A stretch of 64,000 nt of DNA from Pseudomonas gozinkensis (GCF_014863585.1 NZ_CP062253.1:1018501-1082500), one strand, 5' to 3'; positions 8,298 to 16,823 are shown, numbered from the stretch's first letter. Numbers and translations: made by a program. Notes: generated by a model from the sequence alone, not told the origin.

Positions 8298-8660
8298 ATG
8301 AACAAGGTTGTCCCCGATCCACCCCTCGAATCACCCACCCCCCTCGAAGAAGCCATGCGCGCCGAAGACCTCGCCCGCAACCGCGAAGCCATCAAACGCG
8401 CCCTCGATTTCTATCTCTGCCCCAACCTTTCCAAACCGCGCCCGCCGAGCACGATGTACATGGTCACGCCCAACGTCGACACCGAAAGCCTGCTGGCCAA
8501 CGCCTGCGAATCCCTGGCGTCGGCCAGTACGATGACCAGCAATTTCGCCAATGAGCTCACCGGCCCGCAGCGCAGTACCGCGCTCGGCATCCAGCAGATC
8601 ATCATGCTGGCCGAGCTTGCGGTGAACCGCGCGCTGGATCGAGTTGATCCGCGGACTTGA
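8298..8660 (+). CDS. Small DUF6124-like protein
   Basis: A 120-residue cytoplasmic protein without signal peptide or membrane segment. It begins MNKVVPDPPLESPTPLEEAM, has a charged helix (AEDLARNREAIKRALDFYL), and a second predicted helical half (LANACESLASASTMTSNFANEL then GIQQIIMLAELAVNRAL). These features match a Pseudomonas family I recall as DUF6124, related in layout to DUF3077 proteins, with no established function. The start is well set by AAGGAG 7 bases upstream. It stands alone, preceded by the structured leader and followed by a REP pair. Confidence 0.8.
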   Translation: MNKVVPDPPLESPTPLEEAMRAEDLARNREAIKRALDFYLCPNLSKPRPPSTMYMVTPNVDTESLLANACESLASASTMTSNFANELTGPQRSTALGIQQIIMLAELAVNRALDRVDPRT

Positions 8661-8675
8661 GACCGTGTCACCGTT

Positions 8676-8759
8676 CATCGCGGGCAAGCCCGCTCCCACA
8701 GGGTCGTGCACGATTTCAATAAATCCGCAGAACCGGTGGGAGCTGGCTTGCCAGCGATG
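8676..8759. repeat. REP pair (REPIN-like) with two different cores
   Basis: An inward pair of REP palindromes: ATCGCGGGCAAGCCCGCTCC on the left and GGAGCTGGCTTGCCAGCGAT on the right, separated by about 35 bases that include the palindrome TCGTGCACGA (8704-8713). The two halves carry different palindrome cores (GCGGGC versus GCTGGC), unlike the other pairs in this window. Confidence 0.85.
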
Positions 8760-8793
8760 ACGGCAGAGTTGACAGCACAAAATTCAGGCACAA

Positions 8794-8827
8794 AAAAACC
8801 GGCGATCATCACGGATCGCCGGTTTTT
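8794..8827. terminator. Bidirectional intrinsic terminator
   Basis: AAAAACCGGCGATC (8794-8807) and GATCGCCGGTTTTT (8814-8827) form a perfect 14-bp stem with a 6-base loop, with T-runs on both strands. It lies 18 bases beyond the stop of the minus-strand SIMPL gene and also blocks transcription arriving from the left. Confidence 0.93.
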
Positions 8828-8845
8828 CATTCAGCCGTCACTCAA

Positions 8846-9565
8846 TCACTGCATCAACACTTCGATCGAGCCGTCGGCGGTCAGGCTGACCTGGCTGGTG
8901 CCTGCTTCGACTTCAGGCGTCACTGGCGCAGCGTCCATGCCGGCAGCGGCTTTCATCATCATCGGGGCGCGCATGTAGGGTTGCGGGAAGCCGTTGCTGT
9001 TGAGGTTCAGATTGACAATTTTGTAGCCCTTGCCGCCCAGGGCGTCGGTGGCCAGTTGGGCGCGGGCCTTGAAGGCGGTGACGGCTTCTTTCAGCAGTTT
9101 GTCTTCGCTGGCCTTGCGGGTCGGGTCGGCGATGGCGAAGTCCATGCCGCCCATTTTCAGGTCGGTCAGCAGTTCGCCGGTGAGTTTGGACAGGGCGGCG
9201 AAGTCGGCGCTTTCCAGGCGCAGTTCGGCGCGTTCACGCCAGCCGGTGATTTTCTGGCCCTTGGTGTCGTAGATCGGGTAGCTGTTGCGGCTGCCCTGGC
9301 GCAGGGTGATGTCTTTGACTTGCTTGGCCTGGGCCAGTGCCTTGTTCATGGTGGTGCTGACGTCGGCGGCGAGTTTGGCCGGGTCAGTGTTTTGCTCTTC
9401 GGTGTAGAGGGTCACGATCATCAGGTCGCGGGCCACTTCCTGGCTGACTTCGGCGCGCAGGGAAATCTGGTTGTAGTGCAGCTCATCGGCGGCCAGGGCC
9501 GGAAGGCTGGCGACGCTGCCGACGGTCAGGGCGAGAAGGGCGGCGCTGCGGCGAAATGTGTGCAT
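8846..9565 (-). CDS. Periplasmic SIMPL-domain (DUF541) protein
   Basis: A 239-residue secreted protein of the SIMPL/YggE family. The signal peptide MHTFRRSAALLALTVGSVAS to PALA is followed by one SIMPL domain, seen in ISLRAEVSQEVARDLMIVTL, GWRERAELRLES and the Met-rich stretch PYMRAPMMMKAAAGM near the C-terminus. E. coli YggE has been linked to oxidative-stress tolerance, but the family has no settled biochemical role. The start at 9565 is chosen because AAGGAG lies 6 bases upstream and the signal peptide then begins normally. It is transcribed alone, away from the small gene at 9814, and ends at a strong terminator. Confidence 0.88.
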   Translation of the reverse strand: MHTFRRSAALLALTVGSVASLPALAADELHYNQISLRAEVSQEVARDLMIVTLYTEEQNTDPAKLAADVSTTMNKALAQAKQVKDITLRQGSRNSYPIYDTKGQKITGWRERAELRLESADFAALSKLTGELLTDLKMGGMDFAIADPTRKASEDKLLKEAVTAFKARAQLATDALGGKGYKIVNLNLNSNGFPQPYMRAPMMMKAAAGMDAAPVTPEVEAGTSQVSLTADGSIEVLMQ

Positions 9566-9813
9566 GAAGGCTCCTTGATGAGGGCGCAGGTGATGGTTCG
9601 GGGGCCTGCGTGAAACCATCAGACTCTAGCTTTTATGATCCGGTTCGCCCAGTTACAACTTCTATACAGATGTGAGAGTGCGCCGTCCGTCGTATAGGAG
9701 GGGATTCCTGTTGGTTCTGACAGTAGACGGATTTCGTCGGCGGATTGAGCATGTTTGTGAGCCGCCATGTCACTCGGCTTCAAACACGACAATTACGAAT
9801 AAGGAAATCTGAG

Positions 9814-10002
9814 ATGAACGCACAAGAACAGGCCGATGCAAAAAGTCGAGGTTATTCAGTTCAGTTCCAGGAACGGAGTCCCGGCAGTTGGTCGTATTGG
9901 GTTTACTTCAATGGCAAACAGACGGATGGGCCCTTTGGCTCAGAGAGTGAAGGGTGGAGTCGCGTGCAGGGATTGATCAATCAACAAACATACGGGATGT
10001 GA
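9814..10002 (+). CDS. Small orphan protein, 62 residues
   Basis: I do not recognise this protein. It begins MNAQEQADAKSRGYSVQFQE and contains an aromatic-rich stretch (GSWSYWVYFNGKQTDGPFGS) suggestive of a small beta-rich fold; there is no signal peptide or membrane segment. The start is chosen because AAGGA lies about 8 bases before the ATG at 9814; the frame stays open for 23 codons upstream without a better site. A hairpin with six T residues follows at 10019-10052, and GC use resembles real genes less strongly than its neighbours, so it is a plausible but unproven gene. Confidence 0.65.
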   Translation: MNAQEQADAKSRGYSVQFQERSPGSWSYWVYFNGKQTDGPFGSESEGWSRVQGLINQQTYGM

Positions 10003-10018
10003 AATCGACTGATCATGC

Positions 10019-10052
10019 AAACCGGTAATCAGGAACAGATCGCCGGTTTTTT
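10019..10052 (+). terminator. Intrinsic terminator after the 62-residue gene
   Basis: AAACCGG (10019-10025) pairs with CCGGTTT (10043-10049), reinforced by ATC/GAT inside the loop, and the T-run extends to 10052. Confidence 0.75.
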
Positions 10053-10220
10053 GAGTATCAGGTCGCCGTGTGCAATGCCGGTGACCACCCTTGGTGAAGG
10101 CGCCCTTATAGCCGCAGAAAATCTTTGCGCCATGTGGTCGTTTGCCGCACTTTCGCCTCTCAAGCCCGCGCCTTGGTTATACTCCGTGCGATCCGCCTGG
10201 AGCGCTCATCAGGAGAGCTC

Positions 10221-11483
10221 ATGCTCGCCCCCGTACAACTGACTTCCGCCACTCGCCAGAATCTCTGGCGACTGACTTTCATCCGCACCCTGGTGCTCGC
10301 CGCACAGGCCGGCTCCGTGGGCCTGGCCTACTGGCTGGATCTGTTGCCGTTGCCGTGGGTGCAACTGGTGATGACCCTCGGCTGTTCGATTCTGCTGTGT
10401 GTGTTCACCGCCGTGCGTCTGCGCACTTCGTGGCCGGTCACCGAGCTCGAATACGCGCTGCAACTGGCCTGCGATCTGGTTATCCACAGTGCCTTGCTGT
10501 ATTTCTCCGGTGGTTCGACCAACCCGTTCGTTTCGTATTATCTGGTGCCGCTGACCATTGCCGCGGTGACGCTGCCATGGCGTTATTCGGTGGTGCTGTC
10601 GGGTATTGCGCTGGCCTTGTACACCTTGATGCTGACGCACTTCTATCCGCTGGAAACCCTGCCGGTGGCCCGGGAGAACCTGCAGATCTACGGCATGTGG
10701 CTGAGCTTCGCTTTGGCGGCTGCGGTGATTACCTTCTTCGCCGCGCGCATGGCTGAAGAGCTGCGCCGGCAGGAAGAATTGCGTGCGATCCGCCGTGAAG
10801 AAGGCCTGCGCGATCAGCAATTGCTGGCCGTGGCGACTCAGGCCGCCGGTGCCGCCCATGAGCTGGGGACGCCGCTGGCGACGATGAGCGTGTTGCTCAA
10901 TGAAATGCAGCAGGATCATCACGACCCGATGCTCCAGGAAGACCTGAAGGTGTTGAAGGATCAGGTGAAGCTCTGCAAGGAGACCCTGCAGCAGCTGGTG
11001 CGTGCCGCCGAGGCCAATCGCCGGATGGCGGTGGAGATGCAGGACGTCACCGAATGGCTCGACGAAGCGCTCAACCGCTGGCACCTGATGCGCCCCGAAG
11101 CCAGTTACCGCTTCCAGCGTCTGGGCCAGGGCCCGCTGCCACGTGTGGCGCCGCCGCCGGATCTGACCCAGGCCTTGTTGAATCTGTTGAACAACGCCGC
11201 CGACGCCTGTCCGGAAAACCTTCAGGTGACCCTGGACTGGACCGCCGAAGACCTGACCATCAGCATTCGCGATCATGGCGCCGGTGTGCCGCTGGCTATC
11301 GCCGAACAGATCGGCAAACCGTTTTTTACCACCAAGGGCAAAGGTTTCGGCCTGGGCCTGTTTTTGAGCAAGGCCAGCGTGACACGCGCCGGCGGCTCAG
11401 TGAAACTCTATAGTCATGAGGAAGGCGGCACGCTCACCGAGCTGCGCCTGCCCCACGGCGCCCGAGGAGAGCAACATGAGTGA
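10221..11483 (+). CDS. roxS: Redox-responsive sensor histidine kinase RoxS (RegB/PrrB family)
   Basis: Inner-membrane sensor kinase of 420 residues that, in this family, reads the redox state of the quinone pool and phosphorylates its partner RoxR to control respiratory genes such as the cyanide-insensitive oxidase. About six membrane segments fill residues 15-175. They contain GGSTNPF (residues 97-103), which matches the GGXXNPF quinone-site motif of RegB. The phospho-accepting histidine is H213 in AAHELGTPLA. A cysteine at 252 sits where RegB has its redox-active cysteine. The N-box LLNNAADAC and glycine box GKGFGLGLF follow. The start at 10221 has AGGAG upstream; an in-frame start 32 codons earlier is rejected. 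It overlaps roxR by 8 bases. Confidence 0.93.
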   Translation: MLAPVQLTSATRQNLWRLTFIRTLVLAAQAGSVGLAYWLDLLPLPWVQLVMTLGCSILLCVFTAVRLRTSWPVTELEYALQLACDLVIHSALLYFSGGSTNPFVSYYLVPLTIAAVTLPWRYSVVLSGIALALYTLMLTHFYPLETLPVARENLQIYGMWLSFALAAAVITFFAARMAEELRRQEELRAIRREEGLRDQQLLAVATQAAGAAHELGTPLATMSVLLNEMQQDHHDPMLQEDLKVLKDQVKLCKETLQQLVRAAEANRRMAVEMQDVTEWLDEALNRWHLMRPEASYRFQRLGQGPLPRVAPPPDLTQALLNLLNNAADACPENLQVTLDWTAEDLTISIRDHGAGVPLAIAEQIGKPFFTTKGKGFGLGLFLSKASVTRAGGSVKLYSHEEGGTLTELRLPHGARGEQHE

Positions 11484-12036
11484 CGAAATCCAAGTAGAAG
11501 GCGAAGAACTGCCGCATTTGCTGCTGGTCGATGACGACGCAACCTTCACCCGGGTGATGGCCCGTGCCATGGCCCGCCGTGGTTTCCGCGTCAGCACTGC
11601 CGGTTCCGCTGAAGAGGGCCTGACCATCGCCCAGGCCGATCTGCCGGATTACGCCGCGCTGGACCTGAAAATGGACGGCGATTCCGGTCTGGTCCTGCTG
11701 CCGAAGCTGCTGGAGCTGGACCCGGAAATGCGCGTGGTGATCCTCACCGGTTACTCGAGCATTGCCACGGCGGTCGAAGCGATCAAGCGCGGCGCCTGCA
11801 ATTACCTGTGCAAACCGGCTGACGCCGACGACGTGCTGGCGGCGCTGCTGTCCGAACACGCCGACCTCGACAGCCTGGTGCCGGAGAACCCGATGTCGGT
11901 GGATCGCCTGCAGTGGGAGCACATCCAGCGCGTGCTGACCGAGCACGAAGGCAACATCTCCGCCACTGCACGCGCCCTGGGCATGCACCGCCGCACGCTG
12001 CAGCGCAAACTGCAGAAGCGCCCGGTTCGTCGCTGA
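11476..12036 (+). CDS. roxR: Response regulator RoxR (RegA/PrrA family)
   Basis: DNA-binding response regulator of 186 residues, the partner of RoxS. The receiver domain has the acidic pair D20-D21 in LLVDDDATF, phospho-acceptor D63 in ALDLKMDGDSG, and the conserved lysine in YLCKPAD. The C-terminal Fis-type helix-turn-helix (GNISATARALGMHRRTLQRK) is almost invariant in the RegA/PrrA/RoxR group. GAGGAG lies before the ATG, and the 8-base overlap with roxS implies translational coupling. A hairpin terminator follows at 12076. Confidence 0.95.
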   Translation: MSDEIQVEGEELPHLLLVDDDATFTRVMARAMARRGFRVSTAGSAEEGLTIAQADLPDYAALDLKMDGDSGLVLLPKLLELDPEMRVVILTGYSSIATAVEAIKRGACNYLCKPADADDVLAALLSEHADLDSLVPENPMSVDRLQWEHIQRVLTEHEGNISATARALGMHRRTLQRKLQKRPVRR

Positions 12037-12075
12037 ACCTGCGCTGAACGACCATCGCCAGCCCTCGCGATAAAG

Positions 12076-12101
12076 CGCACCGATCATCTATGATCGGTGC
12101 G
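12076..12101 (+). terminator. Intrinsic terminator after roxSR
   Basis: CGCACCGATCAT (12076-12087) and ATGATCGGTGCG (12090-12101) are perfectly complementary, followed by the T-rich stretch TGTCTGTTCTTTTCTTT. A GTG that could begin the next reading frame lies inside the stem, which argues against that GTG as a start. Confidence 0.8.
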
Positions 12102-12132
12102 TGTCTGTTCTTTTCTTTATCGAGCCTTTTCC

Positions 12133-13860
12133 ATGAATCAGAACGCTGAATATTCCGCGGTCAACGATACTGTGCGCGGGCAGTTTTTTCGCAAGGTGTG
12201 GGCCATGACCACGCCTTACTGGCGCAGCGAAGAGAAGGGCAAGGCCTGGACATTGCTGATTGCCGTGATCGCGCTGACGCTGTTCAGCGTGGCGATCTCG
12301 GTGTGGATCAACAGTTGGTACAAGGATTTCTACAACGCCCTGCAAAAGAAAGACGAGGCGGCGTTCTGGCAGTTGATCCTGTATTTCTGCGGCATTGCGG
12401 CCGTGGCGATCCTCGGCGCGGTGTATCGCCTGTACCTGACGCAGATGCTGACCATCCGTTGGCGGGCATGGCTCACCGAGAACCATTTCAAGCGCTGGCT
12501 CGGGCACAAGAATTACTACCAGCTGGAGCAGGGCGGCTACACCGACAACCCTGACCAGCGTATTTCCGAAGACCTCAATACCTTCACCAGCAACACCTTG
12601 AGTCTGGCCCTGGGCCTGATCCGCACGGTGGTCAGCCTGGTGTCGTTCTCGATCATTCTGTGGGGCGTGTCCGGCAGCATCGAGGTGTTCGGCATCGAGA
12701 TTCCCGGCTACATGTTCTGGTGTGCGCTGCTGTATGCGGCGGTCGGCAGCTGGCTGACGCACCTGATCGGTCGACGCCTGATCGGCCTGAACAACCAACA
12801 ACAACGCTTCGAAGCCGACTTGCGTTTCTCCATGGTGCGGGTGCGTGAGAACGCCGAAAGCATTGCGTTGTACAACGGCGAACCGAACGAGAATCGTCGT
12901 CTGAGCAACCGCTTTGGTCTGGTCTGGCACAACTTCTGGGACATCATGCGCGTGTCCAAACGCCTGACGTTCTTCACCTCGGGCTACGGCCAGATCGCAA
13001 TCATCTTCCCGTTCATCGTCGCGGCCCCGCGTTACCTGACTGGCAAGATCGAGCTGGGTGAGCTGATGCAGATCAACTCGGCCTTCGGCAACGTGCAGGA
13101 GAACTTCAGCTGGTTCATCAACGCCTATGCGGACCTCGCCGCGTGGCGCGCGACGTGTGATCGTCTGCTGAGTTTCCGTCAGGCCATGACCGACAACGAA
13201 GAGCGTGCACCGGCCATCGACGTGCAGAATCAGGGCGATGAGCTGAAGGTTCATAACCTTGGTCTGGACCTGGCCGATGGCCGTCACCTGCTGACCAGCG
13301 CCGACATGACCGTGGAGCAGGGCGACCGGGTGATGCTCAGCGGCCGCTCCGGCAGCGGCAAGTCGACATTGCTGCGTGCGATGGGCCATTTGTGGCCGGC
13401 CGGGCACGGCAGTATTCGTTTGCCGGCCTCGCGTTACCTGTTCCTGCCGCAGAAACCGTATCTGCCGATCGGCACCCTGCGCGATGCCTTGAGTTATCCA
13501 CAACCGGGCGACACTTACGCGCCTGAGCGCTATGCACAAGTGCTGGAGACTTGTCGTCTGCCGCATCTGGTCGCACGTCTGGACGAAGCCAATCACTGGC
13601 AGCGCATGTTGTCGCCGGGTGAACAGCAACGGCTGGCCTTCGCTCGCGCGCTGCTCTACGCGCCGCAATGGCTGTACATGGACGAAGCGACGTCGGCGAT
13701 GGATGAAGAAGACGAAGCCACGCTGTATCAGGCGTTGATCGACCAGTTGCCGGGGCTGAGCATCGTCAGCGTCGGCCATCGCAGCAGCCTCAAGCGCTTC
13801 CATCCACGGCATGTGCGGATCGACGGCGGGCATCTGGTGGAGCAAACCGTGACCGCTTGA
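12133..13860 (+). CDS. ABC transporter, fused membrane and ATPase domains (SbmA/BacA-like, YddA type)
   Basis: A 575-residue half-transporter with an N-terminal membrane domain of the SbmA/BacA class (residues about 20-340, with GKAWTLLIAVIALTLF and NSWYKDFYNALQ) and a C-terminal ATPase. The ATPase has Walker [10 protein letters not shown] at about 402-410, signature LSPGEQQR near 493 and Walker B WLYMDEATSAMDE near 512. Two copies would form the working transporter. Relatives move vitamin B12, peptides or very-long-chain acyl groups; the substrate here is unknown. The start at 12133 is preferred over a GTG at 12097 that lies within the roxR terminator, although its ribosome site is weak. Confidence 0.9.
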   Translation: MNQNAEYSAVNDTVRGQFFRKVWAMTTPYWRSEEKGKAWTLLIAVIALTLFSVAISVWINSWYKDFYNALQKKDEAAFWQLILYFCGIAAVAILGAVYRLYLTQMLTIRWRAWLTENHFKRWLGHKNYYQLEQGGYTDNPDQRISEDLNTFTSNTLSLALGLIRTVVSLVSFSIILWGVSGSIEVFGIEIPGYMFWCALLYAAVGSWLTHLIGRRLIGLNNQQQRFEADLRFSMVRVRENAESIALYNGEPNENRRLSNRFGLVWHNFWDIMRVSKRLTFFTSGYGQIAIIFPFIVAAPRYLTGKIELGELMQINSAFGNVQENFSWFINAYADLAAWRATCDRLLSFRQAMTDNEERAPAIDVQNQGDELKVHNLGLDLADGRHLLTSADMTVEQGDRVMLSGRSGSGKSTLLRAMGHLWPAGHGSIRLPASRYLFLPQKPYLPIGTLRDALSYPQPGDTYAPERYAQVLETCRLPHLVARLDEANHWQRMLSPGEQQRLAFARALLYAPQWLYMDEATSAMDEEDEATLYQALIDQLPGLSIVSVGHRSSLKRFHPRHVRIDGGHLVEQTVTA

Positions 13861-13875
13861 TATCTCAACGCTTTC

Positions 13876-13969
13876 CCTGTGGGAGCTGGCTTGCCAGCGA
13901 TAGCGTCGGTTCAGTCGACATCTTTCTCGACTGATCTGGCCTCATCGCTGGCAAGCCAGCTCCCACAGG
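13876..13969. repeat. REP pair (REPIN), GCTGGC core
   Basis: Inverted REP copies GTGGGAGCTGGCTTGCCAGC near 13880-13899 and its reverse complement near 13946-13965 flank a spacer. The spacer contains a further palindrome, TCAGTCGA (13911-13918) and TCGACTGA (13927-13934), so the whole element can fold into one long hairpin. It lies between the ABC transporter gene and the GntR regulator. Confidence 0.9.
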
Positions 13970-13992
13970 ATTTGTGTGGAAACGGAAAGTGA

Positions 13993-14001
13993 TCGTACAA
14001 C
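13993..14001. promoter_or_regulatory. Candidate operator half-site of the GntR regulator (autoregulation)
   Basis: TCGTACAAC is the exact reverse complement of GTTGTACGA, the left arm of the palindrome in front of kdgD (16941). The match extends to 12 of 13 bases (GTTGTACGATNAC). It lies 53 bases before the regulator's start codon. Binding by the encoded GntR protein is inferred. Confidence 0.45.
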
Positions 14002-14053
14002 CCGCTTGGGCTATGATGCCCCACAAGCCGAATTTTCGAGACCAACGCAGACC

Positions 14054-14800
14054 ATGGAAAACCCGATCGACACCCCGCGCCTCCCTCGCAAGCGCCGCAG
14101 CCTGGCTCAGGAACTGGTGACGGTGCTGACCGAACAGATCCGCGATGGTCTGCTCAAGCGTGGCGACAAATTGCCTACCGAGTCGGCGATCATGGACGCC
14201 CATGGCGTCAGCCGCACCGTGGTGCGCGAGGCGATTTCACGGCTACAGGCCGCCGGCCAGGTGGAAACCCGTCATGGCATCGGCACTTTCGTTCTGGACA
14301 CCCCGAGCCCGAGCGGCTTTCGGATCGACCCGGCCACCGTGGTCACTTTGCGTGACGTGCTGGCGATTCTCGAATTCCGCATCAGCCTCGAAGTCGAATC
14401 CGCCGGCCTTGCTGCGCAACGTCGCAGCGCCGAGCAACTGGCCGCCATGCGCGCCGCCCTCGATGCGCTGAACGAAAGCGTGGCCCACGCCAGCGATGCG
14501 GTGGCGTCGGACTTCCAGTTCCACCTGCAAATCGCCCTGTCCACCGGCAACCGCTACTTCACCGACATCATGACCCATCTGGGCACCAGCATCATTCCGC
14601 GCACGCGGCTGAATTCGGCGCGCCTGGCCCATGATGACCAGCAGCACTACATGAATCGCCTGAGCCGCGAGCACGAGGAAATCTACGAGGCCATCGCCCG
14701 TCAGGATTCCGATGCCGCCCGCGCGGCCATGCGCCTGCATTTGACGAACAGCCGCGAACGGCTGCGTCAGGCGCATGAAGAGGCGCAGGCGCAGGGGTGA
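14054..14800 (+). CDS. GntR-family (FadR subfamily) transcriptional regulator
   Basis: A 248-residue DNA-binding regulator. The winged helix is at residues 15-80 (LPTESAIMDAHGVSRTVVRE, then RLQAAGQVETRHGIGTFV), and an all-helical FCD effector domain fills the rest, with conserved metal-site positions such as D in SDFQFHLQIA and the histidines in SREHEEIYEA and MRLHL. FCD regulators usually sense organic acids. The glucarate/galactarate genes begin 2.2 kb downstream, and a palindrome at their promoter shares sequence with this gene's own upstream region, so it is probably their repressor. The minus-strand SOS-box operon now separates the regulator from those genes. Confidence 0.88.
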   Translation: MENPIDTPRLPRKRRSLAQELVTVLTEQIRDGLLKRGDKLPTESAIMDAHGVSRTVVREAISRLQAAGQVETRHGIGTFVLDTPSPSGFRIDPATVVTLRDVLAILEFRISLEVESAGLAAQRRSAEQLAAMRAALDALNESVAHASDAVASDFQFHLQIALSTGNRYFTDIMTHLGTSIIPRTRLNSARLAHDDQQHYMNRLSREHEEIYEAIARQDSDAARAAMRLHLTNSRERLRQAHEEAQAQG

Positions 14801-14804
14801 GAAG

Positions 14805-15179
14805 TCAGGCTTCGACGTAGAGTTTCAATGGTTCGGAACTCGGTTCGAGACTGGCCTCATCAGCAAACTTGTAGCGCAGTTCGACCGTGCTGTTCAGGTA
14901 CTTTTCCAGCTCGAATCTGGGGATGCTCAATTCAATTCCCGTCATGCCCACCATGTCATCCAGTGCGTCATCCCAGACGCCGGTCGGCTCCGACAAACCC
15001 TGCCATTCAGGCTCTTGCGGGTCATCGCCGAGGATCGGGTACACGTCCCAGTTCGGCGGTGTGTTCTGGCCATCGGGTACCTGAACGATCAAGTCGTCAT
15101 CCAGAGTCGACAGCCGCAGGATGATCGAGTCGCTGGCGTGGTCGGGGAATTGCGGAAGGTGTGCAGCGGCAAACGTCAT
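14805..15179 (-). CDS. Protein of unknown function, third gene of the SOS-box operon
   Basis: I do not recognise this 124-residue protein. It is acidic and has no signal peptide or membrane segment. It contains the stretches ILRLSTLDDDLIVQVPDG, NWDVYPILGDDPQEPEW and VELRYKFADEASLEPSS ending in LKLYVEA. The last part resembles the strand pattern of Ig-like repeats (…RYKV…SEPLTL…) found in large Pseudomonas surface proteins; that likeness is an impression, not a search result. The start at 15179 has AAGGAG 9 bases upstream. It lies 102 bases after the 63-residue gene on the same strand. Confidence 0.75.
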   Translation of the reverse strand: MTFAAAHLPQFPDHASDSIILRLSTLDDDLIVQVPDGQNTPPNWDVYPILGDDPQEPEWQGLSEPTGVWDDALDDMVGMTGIELSIPRFELEKYLNSTVELRYKFADEASLEPSSEPLKLYVEA

Positions 15180-15281
15180 GCTTCGTTCTCCTTGAAAGAT
15201 CTGCCGCGATCCTTCGCGGCAGTCGTCGCACTTTACCCGGCGAACTCGTGAGAAGCGCCGGGGCAATCTTGTCCGGGCATT

Positions 15282-15473
15282 TCAGCTCTGGGGCAGAATC
15301 GAACGATCCACCCTGACCGCCAGTTTGCCCGGGCCAGGCCTGACGTCGAACGTTGCCTGGCCATGAGCATCCACAGACGCCCGCGCGATGGCCACGCCGT
15401 CGCGCAGCAATTGCAGCGGTGCACCTTTCATCGATTGGCCCGAGGCCAGTTCCACTTTCAATTTAATTGTCAT
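15282..15473 (-). CDS. Small protein of unknown function, second gene of the SOS-box operon
   Basis: A 63-residue protein beginning MTIKLKVELASGQSMKGAPL. The pattern of hydrophobic strands with turns (LQLLRDGVAIARASVDAHGQ, then FDVRPGPGKLAVRVD) suggests a single small beta-sandwich of the carboxypeptidase-regulatory or transthyretin-like kind. There is no signal peptide. AAGGA lies about 8 bases before the ATG at 15473, only 11 bases after the stop of the phospholipase-like gene, so the two are almost certainly cotranscribed. A role as partner or inhibitor of the enzyme is possible but speculative. Confidence 0.7.
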   Translation of the reverse strand: MTIKLKVELASGQSMKGAPLQLLRDGVAIARASVDAHGQATFDVRPGPGKLAVRVDRSILPQS

Positions 15474-15484
15474 CGAATCGTTCC

Positions 15485-16783
15485 TTAATTCGTGTTGCCG
15501 GTCGGGTGATAGTCCTTGAGCAGCAGGTACGTGCTCCAGCCCCACCAGTCGTCGACGGTGGCGGTGTCGTTGAGGTTGTTGACGTCCTTGCGCCGCAGGA
15601 CTTTGTTGCCCTGAAGGCGGAACAGTGGCGAGAAGTTGTTGGCCAGACTCATCACGAAAGTCAGATCCGGCAGCCGTTGCAGCGCGTTGAAAGTGGTCGG
15701 TACATTGCCGCTGGAGTACGCGGCATAAACCTCGTCCGCCGAATCCTGTACCGCCAGATTCACCTGATTGCGGTTGTCGGCGTCCGTGGCATCGAAGTAG
15801 CGCTTGTCACCGAACGCCCGCCATTGCTCGCCGTGTCCGTTGCGTACCTTGAGGCCGAATTTGCTGTCTTCGTCGTGCATGAAGCGCGTAATGAGCGAAC
15901 CCAGGTCGCTCGGCGTCACTGCGGTGGCCATGGCTTTGCGCGGCACTCGCAAATGCCCGGAGGAGAACAGGTCGGTGAGGTAGTGATCGGCGAATGCGTT
16001 CATCGCGTAGGCCCGTTCCAGTTGCAGTTCGTCCTGACTGGCGTGAGCAGCAGCGGCAGTTTGCAGGGCTGCGGTGTGTCCGGCGATGTAGGCCTGGCGG
16101 GCCCATTCGCCGAAGTGGTCGGCGTTGTTCGCTGCCAGTTTCAGGTAGCGACCGAGCGGAAACAGCGCCGAGACAAAACTGCCGCCGCCGGTGATTTTGT
16201 TCCACTCTTCCGACAACGTATCTCCCAACGCGTCATACGCCTCATGGGGTTGCTTGCCGTCCTTGATCGCCTGTTTAACGGCGTCGATCTCTTTTTGCAT
16301 GATCGCGAGAATCTGTGGCGCTTCGGCCTTTGATGCCGGCAGGGCAGCGAGGGTGCCGAATGCCGCTGAAAAGCGTTGCAGGCGATCCGCCGGAGTGGCG
16401 CCTTCATTGATCGGCCGGTCGACGATTCCGTAGAAATCACCGCCCAGCGCCAGCATCTGGCCGTAGGTCAGCGCCAACCCGTTCGGCAGATGCAGTGGCA
16501 CGTTTTGAGCGAGCATCGGCTCGGCATTTTCAACGAAGCGCAGCCGGGTGTTGTCGCCGATAGCCGTGTGTTCCGCGCCCTCGAAGCGTAACTGCGGTTT
16601 GCCTTTCAAGGCTTGGCCGGGCAGGGCGGTCACGGGTTCGACATCGCTGTGCGAGTCGGCGATGTGCAGCAACAGGTGCGGATTCCCGGCACTGAAGGCG
16701 ATCCCGCCGGGGGTGAAAAGGTCATCGAATCGGGCGATGACCGGTGTGGGTTTTTCAAGGCATTTTGTTTGTAGACCGGACAT
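15485..16783 (-). CDS. Zinc-dependent phospholipase C / P1-nuclease-like protein without signal peptide
   Basis: A 432-residue protein whose spacing of His and Asp residues recalls the zinc phospholipase C/S1-P1 nuclease fold. It has H40 and D43 in LLLHIADSHSD, D116 in GGDFYGIVDRP, H223 in NNADHFGEWA, H236 in AYIAGHTAAL, and the signature H267-x3-D271-x5-H277 in ADHYLTDLFSSGHLRVPR. Such enzymes are normally secreted, but here the N-terminus (MSGLQTKCLEKPTPVIARFD) is neither Sec- nor Tat-like. AAGGAG lies 6 bases before the ATG. It heads a three-gene minus-strand unit whose promoter region holds a consensus LexA box 41 bases upstream. The predicted phospholipase activity is an inference from residue pattern. 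Confidence 0.8.
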   Translation of the reverse strand: MSGLQTKCLEKPTPVIARFDDLFTPGGIAFSAGNPHLLLHIADSHSDVEPVTALPGQALKGKPQLRFEGAEHTAIGDNTRLRFVENAEPMLAQNVPLHLPNGLALTYGQMLALGGDFYGIVDRPINEGATPADRLQRFSAAFGTLAALPASKAEAPQILAIMQKEIDAVKQAIKDGKQPHEAYDALGDTLSEEWNKITGGGSFVSALFPLGRYLKLAANNADHFGEWARQAYIAGHTAALQTAAAAHASQDELQLERAYAMNAFADHYLTDLFSSGHLRVPRKAMATAVTPSDLGSLITRFMHDEDSKFGLKVRNGHGEQWRAFGDKRYFDATDADNRNQVNLAVQDSADEVYAAYSSGNVPTTFNALQRLPDLTFVMSLANNFSPLFRLQGNKVLRRKDVNNLNDTATVDDWWGWSTYLLLKDYHPTGNTN

Positions 16784-16823
16784 TTCTTTCTCCTTGATAT
16801 GTCGTCGGTGGACGCTTATTTAA

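Noticed and set aside
12097..12132. GTG start of the ABC transporter at 12097
   Set aside because: It lies within the stem of the roxR terminator; the ATG at 12133 gives the normal family N-terminus.
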